DNA of 64,000 bases from CBINFS01 sp966250015. GTDB taxonomy: Bacteria; Bacteroidota; Rhodothermia; Rhodothermales; DASSAV01. Below are positions 40,738 through 50,191 of this stretch, piece by piece (position 1 is the stretch's first letter; every line of letters starts with the position of its first letter). Position numbers and translations under genes: made by a program. The notes beneath the pieces are model-generated. The model ran no database searches and was not told the origin of the DNA. It was given only the letters and a program-made list of their open reading frames with translations. The stretch lies in assembly GCA_966250015.1 (NCBI GenBank), contig CBINFS010000017.1, forward strand, positions 1-64,000, written 5' to 3'.

Positions 40738-41928
40738 TTAGTTTTGACCGGCGGTCAGATGAAGGTCCCGCTCGTACTGCTCCTTGAACGCCTTGACGGC
40801 CTGAAAAATGGCCTGCGCCAGGTTTGCCTGTCCCTCCTTGCTTTTCAGATACGCTCCTTCGCGGGCATTCGTTACGAAGCCCAGCTCGACCAGCACCGCC
40901 GGCATCGACGCGCTCCAGAGCACGTAGAATCCGGCCTGCTTCACCCCTCGGCTCTGGCGCGAGAGGCTTTTCTCGAATACGTCTTCGATGAGTCCGGCTA
41001 ATTGTTCGCTCTTGCGCATGTAGGCGCTGTTGGCAAGCGTCTGGAGGACCAGGTTTTGCTCGTCGTATTCGCGGTACTGGTCGGGATCGTCCTCATAGCG
41101 GACGACGCTGTTTTCACGCTCCATGACGGCCCGGGCGGCCTCCGTTTTGTGCATGCCGAGGAAAAAGGTCTCCGTACCGCTGGCCGATCGATTCCGGGCT
41201 GCATTGGCGTGAATCGATATGAAGAGCTTGCCCCCGGCCCGGTTCGCGATCCGTCCCCGCTCTTTCAGCTCGATGAAACGGTCGTCCTTCCGCGTGTAGA
41301 CGACCCGGATGCCGAGGTTTTCTTCGATCAACCGCCCTACCTGAAGCGCCACCGCGAGGGTGACGTCCTTCTCCCTCACGCCATTCGCAACCGCGCCGAA
41401 GTCCTTCCCTCCGTGCCCCGCGTCGATCACGATGGTGTCCAGCTTCCACCGATCCCGCGCGTCACGCGACGGGCCCGACGCACCCGTCTCGCCCCCCGCA
41501 CGCGCCACCGCCACCGGCGGCGCAGCGTCGGGGACCGAGATCGATAGCAACAGGTCGTCCGATTCCCGGTCCCGGTAAACCGTAGCTTCCGGCGACCGTA
41601 TCGATTCCGGAATCCGGAACTGTAGAGACAGATGCCCGCCTTTCCTCACGACTTCGTAGGCTTCAACAGGTGACGACGGCTCGTCTTTCTGAAAGGATGG
41701 GGACAGCGAAGTGTTGAAAACGATCACCTCGATCAGCCCGGGCTCGATGAGGCGTGGCGAGGCAAAAGCGCTGATCGGGCCATCCGTATGAAACCGAATC
41801 ACGAGCGCTTCCCCATTCGATGACGACCAGAACGACACCCGCTCGAGGCGGGGCTCCGCCTCGACAGAAGACCACACCAGGTTTAGCGCCAAAAATAAAC
41901 CAGCAGCGACCCGGAATCGGTTCTTCAT
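40738..41928 (-). CDS. N-acetylmuramoyl-L-alanine amidase, AmiC type
   Basis: Exported peptidoglycan amidase that helps split daughter cells. The protein has a signal peptide (GLFLALNLVWSSVEA), an AMIN-like N-terminal domain (about 20-130) that targets the septum, and a linker. The amidase_3 domain follows with VIDAGHGGKDFGA, the zinc ligands in ISIHANAA and the catalytic Glu in LVELGFVTN. About 396 residues are predicted from ATG 41928 (MKNRFRVAAG). The longer frame from 41961 carries an unlikely leader. It is a stand-alone gene. Confidence 0.92.
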   Translation of the reverse strand: MKNRFRVAAGLFLALNLVWSSVEAEPRLERVSFWSSSNGEALVIRFHTDGPISAFASPRLIEPGLIEVIVFNTSLSPSFQKDEPSSPVEAYEVVRKGGHLSLQFRIPESIRSPEATVYRDRESDDLLLSISVPDAAPPVAVARAGGETGASGPSRDARDRWKLDTIVIDAGHGGKDFGAVANGVREKDVTLAVALQVGRLIEENLGIRVVYTRKDDRFIELKERGRIANRAGGKLFISIHANAARNRSASGTETFFLGMHKTEAARAVMERENSVVRYEDDPDQYREYDEQNLVLQTLANSAYMRKSEQLAGLIEDVFEKSLSRQSRGVKQAGFYVLWSASMPAVLVELGFVTNAREGAYLKSKEGQANLAQAIFQAVKAFKEQYERDLHLTAGQN

Positions 41929-42070
41929 CCAATAAGGTCCCGTCGTATCTAATTTGACCATTACTCGTGGACGAACGACTTACCCGAACCCAATTAAATA
42001 TTATATCTTAAGGTAACAAAGCCCGGCCGGAATAAGCTAAGGAAAAGGCGGGCGTCGCGAAACCGCAACG

Positions 42071-44533
42071 TCAATCTTCTTTTTGCAGCACGACGTTGTC
42101 CTTTTTCTGGCTCACCGGCAGCTTGACGATGAACCGTGAACCCCGTCCCGGCACACTCGTGGCCGTGATGGAACCCTCGTGGCGTTCGACGATCCGGCGG
42201 CAGATCGATAGCCCCATCCCCGTCCCCTCGTATTCGTCGTTGCCGTGCAACCGTTGGAACGGTGAAAAAATGCGATCGAGATATTTTTCGTCAAAACCCG
42301 TGCCGTTATCCTCGACCACGATGCAGCAAAAGTCCTCCCCTGCGGACTTGGCGCATTCCTCGTCTGGAAGGCAGTAAACACGAACTATCGGCCGCACGTC
42401 GGGCCTGCGAAACTTCAGCGCATTCTCGACGAGATGGTGCAATAATTGCCGGATCTGGGTCGGATCAGCTTCAATGATCGGCAGTTCCTCGATAGTGACT
42501 TCAGCGCCGGTTTGTTCGATGGTTCCCCTGAGCTCCGACAGCGCATCCTTTACGACGAGCTTGAGGTCGATCGATTCGTAGGGTTGATCGGTCGTCGTGA
42601 CACTCGAGAATGCGAGCAGGTCCGAGATCAGCCGAGACATCCGGTCCGCCGATTCGTACATCCGCTCGACGTAGAACTGTGCTTCCTCGCTCAGGGCGGC
42701 GCCCTGCTCCGTCTTCAAAAGATCGGCGAACGAGCGAATCTTCCGCAGCGGCTCCTGTAGATCGTGGGACGCGACGAAGGCAAAATCCTGCAGCTCCCTG
42801 TTCCGCTGCCCGAGCGCGCGGTTGATCCGAACCAGGTCCATCGTACGTTGCTTTACCCGCTCTTCGAGCGTTTCACTGAGCCGTTTGAGGCGCAGCCGCT
42901 CCTTATCGAGCGCTTCGACAAGCTGCTCGCGTACCCGTTCGGCCTGCTTCCGGTCGGAAATGTCCTGGAGAAAGAAGGTGTACTTTTTTTCGCCGTTGAG
43001 GTCGAAACCGCTCCATGTGACCAGGAGTGGTACGGTGCGGCCGTCGCTGCGCCGGCCGTCGGCTTCACCTCCACGCGCCATGCGCGTCCAGAGATGGCCG
43101 GATTGACCCGGGGGCGACGTCGTGCTTCCGTTTCCGGGCACCTGAGGCTCGATCATCTCGTCCACGTTTCGGCCAATGGCATCGTCAGCCGTGTATCCGA
43201 GGATGTGCTCCGCGGCAGGGTTGAACGCCTCCACCGTGCCCGACGAATCAGTCACGATTATCCCTTCCGCCGAAGTCTGGAGGATCGCCCGCTGCCTCCG
43301 CTCTTCGTTCTCCAGCTTCACCACCTGCTCCTGAATTTTCTCGGACATTGCCACGTAGGTGCGAGCGAGGACCCCGATCTCGTCCGTCCGATCGAGCGGC
43401 AGATCCTCACCCAGGTCTTCGCTGCCGAACCGGGAGATCGCCCGCGTGATCCGGCTCAAGGGATCGAGCAGGTAGCGGGAGAAGGCGAGCACAAGCGCAA
43501 TCCCTGCGAAGCTGAACAGAAAAGTGATGAAGATGCTGCGGTTTCGAACCTGTGTCACCGCCGCCAGGACCTGCTCGTGCGGCGAGGTGACGCCGATCAC
43601 CAGCGGGTGCCGGACGGAGCCCAGACCGAACTCTACCCGCTCGAAATAAGCGCTGACGGGTACTCCCGACGCCGACTTTGTCTCTTCGATCCGCGTCGAA
43701 AGTCCGTCTCCTAACACTACAGCTTCGGCATCCGGGAAAATGTCCTGAAGGAGGTATACCCTGCCCTGCTCGTATTCAAACCCGGGGCTCAGGTCGGACC
43801 GCGTAAGCAGCTCGCCACGTTCGTTCGCAAGGTAGAGCGTACGATCATTCCCCGCCTGCTCGCGAAGGATCCCAAACGTCTCACGCATGTCCACGTCGAT
43901 CGTAATCAGCCCGAAGAGGTCGCCGTTTACGGTAAAGACGGGGGTTGAAGCGCGAAGGATCGGCACGCCGAAGCGGGTGGCGTCGCTCGAATCCGCGTTA
44001 GGCCTGATCTCCGAGATGAAGACTTCGCCCTTTGCCTGTTTGACCGCCTCCTCGTAGGAGAAGTGGTCGGAGAGATGCCGAAGCTCGGCGGATGTCGCCC
44101 GAACGATCCGCTCGTTGCGTTTTTCAACGGCGACGAACTCGCGCCCGCGGTCGCCAAGCCCGGCAAAGCTGATCCGGAAGTAGCTTGGCCGGTTCTCAAG
44201 GAAGACGTTGAAGATCTCGGCGAGCTGTCCGCGCCACTCACGGTCGCTGATAGCGGTGACCGGATCGAGCTTAAAACCCCGCCCGCGGGCAGTCCAGATG
44301 CGAACGAGTCCCTCGACGGGTGGTGTGGCAGCTAGGAAACGTGCGTCCGACCCGATGGCCTCTACGGATGAGTTCAACCGAACCCGCACTACTGTAGCCG
44401 TGTGCTGCAACCGGTCGGTCGAGGCTTGAATGAGATGGTCCTTCGACCCTCGATATACGAGTATCCCGACGGTGGCTGTCGCGAGCCATACCAGAACGGA
44501 AAAAATTATCGCGAATCGACCACCAATGCTCAT
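42071..44533 (-). CDS. Sensor histidine kinase with Cache-like, HAMP and PAS domains
   Basis: An 820-residue membrane sensor. The parts in order are TM1 (FAIIFSVLVWLATATVGIL), a periplasmic double-Cache-like sensor (about 35-325), TM2 (IFITFLFSFAGIALVLAF), a HAMP linker (RFGSEDLGEDL), a PAS domain (about 410-530), a coiled coil, HisKA with phospho-acceptor His590 in FVASHDLQEPLRKI, and HATPase with N-box HLVENALKF, G-box DNGTGFD and GTGMGLSICRR. No response regulator is adjacent, so it is an orphan whose partner could be either regulator in this window or elsewhere. Confidence 0.93.
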   Translation of the reverse strand: MSIGGRFAIIFSVLVWLATATVGILVYRGSKDHLIQASTDRLQHTATVVRVRLNSSVEAIGSDARFLAATPPVEGLVRIWTARGRGFKLDPVTAISDREWRGQLAEIFNVFLENRPSYFRISFAGLGDRGREFVAVEKRNERIVRATSAELRHLSDHFSYEEAVKQAKGEVFISEIRPNADSSDATRFGVPILRASTPVFTVNGDLFGLITIDVDMRETFGILREQAGNDRTLYLANERGELLTRSDLSPGFEYEQGRVYLLQDIFPDAEAVVLGDGLSTRIEETKSASGVPVSAYFERVEFGLGSVRHPLVIGVTSPHEQVLAAVTQVRNRSIFITFLFSFAGIALVLAFSRYLLDPLSRITRAISRFGSEDLGEDLPLDRTDEIGVLARTYVAMSEKIQEQVVKLENEERRQRAILQTSAEGIIVTDSSGTVEAFNPAAEHILGYTADDAIGRNVDEMIEPQVPGNGSTTSPPGQSGHLWTRMARGGEADGRRSDGRTVPLLVTWSGFDLNGEKKYTFFLQDISDRKQAERVREQLVEALDKERLRLKRLSETLEERVKQRTMDLVRINRALGQRNRELQDFAFVASHDLQEPLRKIRSFADLLKTEQGAALSEEAQFYVERMYESADRMSRLISDLLAFSSVTTTDQPYESIDLKLVVKDALSELRGTIEQTGAEVTIEELPIIEADPTQIRQLLHHLVENALKFRRPDVRPIVRVYCLPDEECAKSAGEDFCCIVVEDNGTGFDEKYLDRIFSPFQRLHGNDEYEGTGMGLSICRRIVERHEGSITATSVPGRGSRFIVKLPVSQKKDNVVLQKED

Positions 44534-44763
44534 TCTCTCTCAGGGCTACCCGATTGCCTGAACGCCTGCCACACGAGCCTTACCTGCGATACTGACGGCT
44601 TCCTGATACGAACGGCCGGGACCACAAAACACCGGGCTGGAATCCGAAAGGGCAGGTTTCAACCCGCAAGTCTCTACCTGGATTATTGTACCCATATGTA
44701 TACCTGTAAAGTTCTGGATACGGCATTACGCACCAGGTGATCTAATAGGAACGATAACAAAAA

Positions 44764-44792
44764 GCCCCCGAAGTCCCAACGACTCCAGGGGC
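44764..44792 (-). terminator. Intrinsic terminator of the ECF operon
   Basis: GCCCCCGAAGTC (44764-44775) pairs with GACTCCAGGGGC (44781-44792) at 10 of 12 positions. On the minus strand it is followed by CTTTTTGTT. It is 28 bp beyond the last gene of the ECF sigma operon. Confidence 0.8.
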
Positions 44793-44819
44793 AAAATGAG
44801 AAGGATCTCGCGTTAAAGC

Positions 44820-45503
44820 TTACCAGTCGTAGATCGTCTCTTCTCCAAGCAGCTCTCTCAGGCGACGGTCGACGATCTCGTCCCGAGCTCTCCGGCGCTC
44901 CTCAAGACGCTCCCGCTTCTCCTGAAGCCTTTCCTGGAGCCGCTCCGCTTCTTTCTCTTCGAGCGCAGCCTTTCTCTCAAACAGGGTCTGCAGCTTCTCC
45001 CGTATTTCCGCCTCGAGCTCAGCCTTTTCAGCGGCCTCCGCTCGACGCGCCTGCCGGGCCAGAGTGCGCACTTCCTTCTCCATTTTGTCTATCTCAACCC
45101 GCTCTTCGACAAACTCTCCGTTCCAGAAGTCGAAGACCATAGGGCCATTCGGTGCAAACTCAAACCGCTCGCGTAGCTCATCCAGCTTTGGCGCCAGCTC
45201 CGCGAATTTTGTACGGTCGAAAAACTCAAATTCTGGTTGCCTGGAGCTGAAGAAGCGCACTTTGCGTGCAATTTCATCCGGATCGACGAAGAACACGTCC
45301 GACCCGTCCAGATTATCATTTTCATCATGGTGGACGATCACTTTACCGTCCTCATCGATCACGATCACCGTCCGCTTCCCCTTGGTTACGATGGTATCCG
45401 GCGGTGCAGCCTGTGAGAAGGCGATAATGGGAAAGATCAGGCAGAGGATCAACGGCAGCACGAGTGCCGGAACCCAACGACTAAGGTATTTCGAGTGGCT
45501 CAT
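44820..45503 (-). CDS. Exported coiled-coil protein, last gene of ECF operon
   Basis: A 227-residue exported protein without a known family. The signal peptide (LPLILCLIFPIIAFSQ) is followed by a small beta segment (RTVIVIDEDGKVIVHHDEND). The C-terminal 110 residues are a charged Arg/Glu coiled coil (KMEKEVRTLARQARRAEAA, ERLQERLQEKRERLEERR). They end in DEIVDRRLRELLGEETIYDW. The gene upstream ends in a very similar motif (LIIDRRIQELIGADRR), indicating related C-termini. Layout and charge recall periplasmic stress chaperones such as Spy/CpxP, but I see no LTxxQ motif. Confidence 0.75.
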   Translation of the reverse strand: MSHSKYLSRWVPALVLPLILCLIFPIIAFSQAAPPDTIVTKGKRTVIVIDEDGKVIVHHDENDNLDGSDVFFVDPDEIARKVRFFSSRQPEFEFFDRTKFAELAPKLDELRERFEFAPNGPMVFDFWNGEFVEERVEIDKMEKEVRTLARQARRAEAAEKAELEAEIREKLQTLFERKAALEEKEAERLQERLQEKRERLEERRRARDEIVDRRLRELLGEETIYDW

Positions 45504-45546
45504 GGGTGTTGGGTCAGGGTTGGTTTTTTGAAAAGTCCAGGTGGTA

Positions 45547-46431
45547 TCAGGGCCGCCTACGGTCGGCTCCGATCAGCTCTTGAATCCGCCGGTCGATAAT
45601 CAAGTCTTTATTGATCGCACGCTCCTCCAGCCGCTTTCGAAGCTCGTCGATCTGCCGTTCAAGCTGGCGGATCTCTCTGCGACGGTTTTCCTGTTTGAGC
45701 TCGAATATCTCGTCGAGCTGCGCGCGCAGGGTTTGCAGGCCGGCGCGGTAATCCGGCGAGTCGGCCATTTCCCGTAGTTTAGCCGCAAGCAGTTGGCTTT
45801 CCTGTTCGAGCTCTTCTTCACGAAGGAGCTGCCGGTAGAGGAAGCGGTCGTGTTCCTGCACGTCGTTCAGGTAGCGCCTGACCTCTACCATCGGAAGCTG
45901 ATCGGCGACCAGAGTGATTTGCTGCGCCCAGTCGCGCGCCTGATTGGCAAGCTCACTCTCGCGGCGGCGCGCCATCGTCTCGCTGAATCGGCGGAGCTCG
46001 TCGGCCTGCTGCAAAAGGATCTCGACGGGCTTGCCGGCGACGAAGAACTCGGCGGGAGCCCTGTTTTTTAACGGTTCCGCAGCAAAGGCTTCACGGGATA
46101 CGGGCGAACGGTCGCGGAAGAACACGGACACCTGCCCGTTCCCCTCCTCGCTCCCCACTTCGACCACGTTGCCGTCGTCGAAGCGGTAATAGCGGCCGTT
46201 CAGGGGAATCACCGGCTCGATCCCTTCCGTGAAGCTGAATTGAAGGTCGATTCCACGGGTGTCGAGCGATGCCGGGAGCTGCCGGGCGGGCACCTGCTTC
46301 CCGTCAACGTACACGTTCCCTTCCCGGATCAAAATCGTTCGAAGCGGCTGTGCATCGACGGTATGAACCATTGACAGGATAATGACGCCCGCAACTACCA
46401 GGCATCGAAAAATGATTGTACACCGTTTCAT
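45547..46431 (-). CDS. Exported coiled-coil protein, ECF operon
   Basis: About 294 residues from ATG 46431. The longer frame begins with a TTG and lacks sense. The signal peptide (CLVVAGVIILSMVHTVDAQ) precedes a beta-rich N-domain (RTILIREGNVYVDGKQVPA) and a long acidic/basic coiled coil. The ending (LIIDRRIQELIGADRR) is shared with the downstream gene, so the two are probably ancient paralogues or share an interaction tail. No known family name. It stands third in an operon behind an ECF sigma factor and a membrane anti-sigma-like protein, 43 bp ahead of the fourth gene. Confidence 0.75.
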   Translation of the reverse strand: MKRCTIIFRCLVVAGVIILSMVHTVDAQPLRTILIREGNVYVDGKQVPARQLPASLDTRGIDLQFSFTEGIEPVIPLNGRYYRFDDGNVVEVGSEEGNGQVSVFFRDRSPVSREAFAAEPLKNRAPAEFFVAGKPVEILLQQADELRRFSETMARRRESELANQARDWAQQITLVADQLPMVEVRRYLNDVQEHDRFLYRQLLREEELEQESQLLAAKLREMADSPDYRAGLQTLRAQLDEIFELKQENRRREIRQLERQIDELRKRLEERAINKDLIIDRRIQELIGADRRRP

Positions 46432-46485
46432 AACACGCCCATCGTTATCGATCAACAATACTTGCTCAAGCTTCGAGCCATTCGA

Positions 46486-47208
46486 TCATTCACCTATCTG
46501 GTAGGCCGGCTGGAGGCCATAACGGCCGTTGCCTTCCGACCTCACACTTTCGAACATGGATTCTCTGGGGAACATGGGTTCGCCCCAGTCCAGCGCGTCG
46601 CTACGTTCCATGAGCATCCGGACCCGCCCGTGCAACGCCCTCACCGTTTCGCCTTCGTCCCAGGCCAGGGCACCCCCTTCCAGGCGGACGTCCGATGCGT
46701 GGCCGTAGCGGCCTGAATCCGAAATCAGGGTTTCGGCAGACAACGAAGGACCAACGGGAGCCTGTGGTTGCCGATCGGCGAGAGTTCGGGCTGCCCGTGA
46801 GGGCTGTTCCGTCGCCTGCGTAATCTGCGGTGCTTCCACCTCGGTTTGCATCACCGGAAGCGGCGAAAGTTGCCAGACCCCGAGCCCGATTATCAGCAAT
46901 AACGTGGCGAACACGCCTGCCAGGCGGTAGCGGAGCGCCTTGCTGCGGGGAGCGGGCGCCCGATCGTCCCGATAGCCCGTATGCCCCTGCGTCGTCGCAA
47001 TCTGCGCCATTCGCATAACCGCCTCGATGGTGCGGTTGTCGGGACGCTCGCGACGCCGATGGTCGAGAAAGAACTTGACCTCGCTGAGGGCATGGTATTC
47101 CCTCCGGAACTCCTCGTCCTCCTCGATCAATCTTCGGAAGTCCTGATGATCCGGCAGCTCGCCGTACAACGCCCGGATTATTTGCTGCTCCTTATCCATA
47201 TTCTTCAC
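46486..47208 (-). CDS. Membrane anti-sigma-factor-like protein
   Basis: A 240-residue single-pass protein. The N-terminal cytoplasmic part (~90 residues: IIRALYGELPDHQDFRRLI) resembles the sigma-binding anti-sigma domain in size and charge but has no zinc-finger HxxxCxxC. One helix follows (VFATLLLIIGLGVWQL), then a periplasmic tail. It follows the ECF sigma gene with a 4 bp overlap (start codon GTG 47208; ATG 47199 is an alternative), which is the usual pattern for sigma/anti-sigma pairs. The anti-sigma role is inferred from context. Confidence 0.75.
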   Translation of the reverse strand: MKNMDKEQQIIRALYGELPDHQDFRRLIEEDEEFRREYHALSEVKFFLDHRRRERPDNRTIEAVMRMAQIATTQGHTGYRDDRAPAPRSKALRYRLAGVFATLLLIIGLGVWQLSPLPVMQTEVEAPQITQATEQPSRAARTLADRQPQAPVGPSLSAETLISDSGRYGHASDVRLEGGALAWDEGETVRALHGRVRMLMERSDALDWGEPMFPRESMFESVRSEGNGRYGLQPAYQIGE

Positions 47209-47831
47209 TCTACCCCGTTGAGGGGAAGGTTCGACGGTTCGACCCAGGCCCGGTTACCCGACGCCGCCATGCTTCTCTTGAGGTTCAGCAGAGCATAGCG
47301 CATTCTGCCCAGGGCCGTGTTAATCGAACAACCGGTCAATTCAGCTATTTCGCGGAAGGTAAGCTCGGATTCCTGCCGTAGAAGCAGCACTTCACGCTGC
47401 TCGGGCGGCAGCTGGCCAATCAATTCCGCCAGCCAGTCTCTCTGGTCCCTTTGGTGAAGCACCTCGTCAACTCCGGGTTCTTCATCGGGCAGATTATCCC
47501 AGAACGATGCGCCTACCTCGTCATCCGCCGGCGTAACGTCTTTCCACTTTTTTCTTCGCCGGAAGTGGTCGAGTGCGGCATTTCGGGCGATCCGGAGCAC
47601 CCACGCGATCCACCTGCCCTGTGTCGTGTAGGACCCGCGTTCCTTCCGCATGGCTGCGATGACCCTGAAAAACGTCTCCTGAAACAGGTCGTTGGCCGTC
47701 TCCCGATCGCGGACCATTCCCAACAGGTAACTGAAGACGCGTTCCTGATGCCGCTCGACCAGCATGCGGAATGCGTGCTGGTCGCCACGGTCGAGGTACG
47801 CAGCGACAAGTTCCTCGTCTGTTGGATACAT
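47205..47831 (-). CDS. ECF-type RNA polymerase sigma factor
   Basis: Alternative sigma factor of 208 residues. Region 2 reads HAFRMLVERHQERVFSYLLG and DLFQETFFRVIAAMRKE, and region 2.4 contains WVLRIARNAALDHFRRRKK. Region 4 has LPPEQREVLLLRQESELTF with the HTH IAELTGCSINTALGRMRYALLNLK. It begins a four-gene operon on the minus strand: sigma, membrane anti-sigma-like, and two coiled-coil exported proteins, closed by a terminator at 44.77 kb. The operon plan suggests envelope-stress control, with the coiled-coil proteins as targets or sensors (inference). Confidence 0.93.
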   Translation of the reverse strand: MYPTDEELVAAYLDRGDQHAFRMLVERHQERVFSYLLGMVRDRETANDLFQETFFRVIAAMRKERGSYTTQGRWIAWVLRIARNAALDHFRRRKKWKDVTPADDEVGASFWDNLPDEEPGVDEVLHQRDQRDWLAELIGQLPPEQREVLLLRQESELTFREIAELTGCSINTALGRMRYALLNLKRSMAASGNRAWVEPSNLPLNGVE

Positions 47832-47995
47832 CCGGATGATCGACAGCTATTGATCGGGAGATTCACCGCAATTCGCGAATCCCACCCGTACCGGTTTCAG
47901 GGTCTCAGGGTATTAACGCAGACCGGCCCCGGATTATTATTCCGGAGCGGCACCGATTGGAATTGTTTTCGGTAAACCAGTACGGATCAAATGTT

Positions 47996-49879
47996 TCAGG
48001 TTTCGGCTGGGGCGTCGCGAGGGATCCGCACGATGGCGGTGGCACGCGGGAGATACCAGTTGTTTTCGTCCTCGATCTCGATTTGCCCTTCGCCGCCGTA
48101 CTTCGGATCCTCGCTCGACCAGCTCGTCAGCCATAGCATTCCGGCAGGAGGGGCAAGCAGCGGCTCCGGAGCCGGATCGAGGTGCAAGTCCTTTCCAAGA
48201 TTGAGTAGCAGCAGCCGGTCGTTACCCTCCGGCTCGAAGAAGCGAAGCACAAACGCATCACGTCCCAAAACGGCCCCGTCGAGCCCGAACGCCCCCTGTT
48301 TGCTGAAGACGGGGTCTTCCCGGCGGAGCCTGATCAGGTCGCGATGCAAGAGGTAGATTTCGTGATTCTTCTCTCGATCCGAAAAGTCGAGCCTGGACGC
48401 TTCAAACGTGCGCCGATCTCCCGGATCGGGCAGTGTGGCTTGCATCTCGGGAGTCGCCAGGTTTCGGAATTGCGTCAGAAACTCGGCGCGTCCTTTTCGC
48501 ACGAGCTCGGATAGCTCGTCCGCGTGATCGGCGAAATAATGGAAGGGGGTAGACGCGGCGAACTCCTGTCCCTGAAACAGCATGGGTGTCTGGGGTCCGA
48601 GCAAGAGAAACGCCGTCATCGCCCGCAGGAGTGCTGGACTGGTCTGACAATGCAGGCGAAGCCCCCGGGCCGCATTGGCCACCTGGTCGTGGTTTTGCAG
48701 GTAGGCGACGAACCGGTTGGGGCTGAGACCGATCGTAGGGGTGCCGCGCCGTTGTTGCTGCTGCCTCGACCACTGGCCCTGGTAAAGGAATCCCCGCTTC
48801 GAGGCCGAGATGAACTCCTGCGGAGTTCCACCGTAATCCTGGTAGTACGCTTCTTTACCACCGGTGAGGGCTACCATGGCCGTGCGATGGAAATCTTCGT
48901 TCCAGAGCGCGTCGAAGCCGCAGCCACCAGCATCGATTTCCCGCAGCAGCCGAACCTCTTGTGGCTCGTTTTCCCCGATGACGAGCGTGGATCGGCCTTG
49001 TGCAGCCTCTCGAACCCGCTGGCTGATCTCACTCAGGATGTGCTGCTTTGAAGCATCAAACATGCTTTGCGTGGCATCGAGACGCAGCCCGTCAAGGTGG
49101 TATTCGCCGATCCAGCTGGTCGTGCTGGCGAGGAAGAACTCCCGGACGGGCCCGGAGAGCTTCCCATCGAAGTTGAACGCCTCTCCCCACTCCGTTTTGT
49201 ATTTTTTCGAGAAGTACTCGGGAGCAAAGGGTTTCAAATAGCCGTGTTCGGGCCCGAGATGATTGTACACGACGTCAAGGATGACCCCGAGCCCCAGGTT
49301 GTGTGCCAGGTCGACGAATCGGCGAAAGTCGTCTGGCGTTCCGTAAAGCCGGGTCGGCGCGAACAGGTTCACCCCGTCGTAGCCCCACCCGAATTCGCCG
49401 GGAAAGTCGGCGACCGGCAACACTTCGAGGGTGGTCACGCCGAGGTGTTTCAGCTCGGGCAGCTCTCGGGCAGCGGCCTGCCAGGTCCCTTCTTTCGTAA
49501 ACGTCCCGACGTGCAATTCGTAGATGACCTGCCCGCCGAGCCGAACGCCCCGCCAGCCGCCATCCGACCAATCATATCGGTCCGGATCGATGACTTCCGA
49601 CGGTCCATCGGGACCCTCGGGCTGAAAACGCGAAGCCGGATCCGGATACAGCTCGTCGCCACCGTCCAGGCGAAAGCGGTACTTCGTTCCGGCCCCGGCG
49701 TCGGGAGCAAACGCCGAAAAATAGCCATTCCCCTCCGGTTCGAGGGCGACTTCACTTTCCCCGCCTGGTAACGTGCATACTGCCACGACCGATCCACTGT
49801 GAGGCGCCCATACGCGGAAGTGAACCCCGCTCTCCTGTACCTCCGCTCCCACCGGAAGCCTACGCCGCCACTCTGCCAT
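47996..49879 (-). CDS. treZ: Malto-oligosyltrehalose trehalohydrolase
   Basis: GH13 enzyme that releases trehalose from maltooligosyltrehalose. The N-terminal CBM48-like domain (GVHFRVWAPHSGSVVAV) is followed by an (alpha/beta)8 barrel. VIYELHVGTFTKEGTW, WGYDGVNLFAPTRLYG and VYNHLGPEHGYL are typical of TreZ. The nucleophile Asp sits in LRLDATQ, the acid/base Glu in VIGENEP, and the transition-state Asp in LQNHDQ. The protein has 627 residues. The partner TreY is not in the window, and no glycogen genes are adjacent. Trehalose as compatible solute would suit a halotolerant lifestyle. Confidence 0.93.
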   Translation of the reverse strand: MAEWRRRLPVGAEVQESGVHFRVWAPHSGSVVAVCTLPGGESEVALEPEGNGYFSAFAPDAGAGTKYRFRLDGGDELYPDPASRFQPEGPDGPSEVIDPDRYDWSDGGWRGVRLGGQVIYELHVGTFTKEGTWQAAARELPELKHLGVTTLEVLPVADFPGEFGWGYDGVNLFAPTRLYGTPDDFRRFVDLAHNLGLGVILDVVYNHLGPEHGYLKPFAPEYFSKKYKTEWGEAFNFDGKLSGPVREFFLASTTSWIGEYHLDGLRLDATQSMFDASKQHILSEISQRVREAAQGRSTLVIGENEPQEVRLLREIDAGGCGFDALWNEDFHRTAMVALTGGKEAYYQDYGGTPQEFISASKRGFLYQGQWSRQQQQRRGTPTIGLSPNRFVAYLQNHDQVANAARGLRLHCQTSPALLRAMTAFLLLGPQTPMLFQGQEFAASTPFHYFADHADELSELVRKGRAEFLTQFRNLATPEMQATLPDPGDRRTFEASRLDFSDREKNHEIYLLHRDLIRLRREDPVFSKQGAFGLDGAVLGRDAFVLRFFEPEGNDRLLLLNLGKDLHLDPAPEPLLAPPAGMLWLTSWSSEDPKYGGEGQIEIEDENNWYLPRATAIVRIPRDAPAET

Positions 49880-50176
49880 GGTACGCCTCGAAAGGTCCGC
49901 ATTTACGATTGCTACGGGAGCTTAACTACAGGGCGTCGCCTGCGCAATGCCGGGAAAGGCTGGCAGAAGAATGTAACAGCATGGAATGACTCGTTATGCC
50001 CCGGTTATCGGAGACTTCGAGTGTTCGGGCGTGTAGTAAAAATAAGGATTTGGCGAATCCGATCCAGAGCGCGCCCGCCAGCCTTGCATGTCATCCACCC
50101 CCTACTTAGAATCACGAGGTAGCCGAACACTTTCACCCTATCAGCCACTGTAACCGCTTTCGAGGGAAACGATTTT
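49880..50176. other. Intergenic region upstream of treZ and the PAPS-reductase-like gene
   Basis: 297 bp between the divergent treZ and cysH-like genes. No gene or convincing RNA fold is seen. It should hold two promoters. Confidence 0.3.
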
Positions 50177-50191
50177 TTGTCGGTGAAGGCG

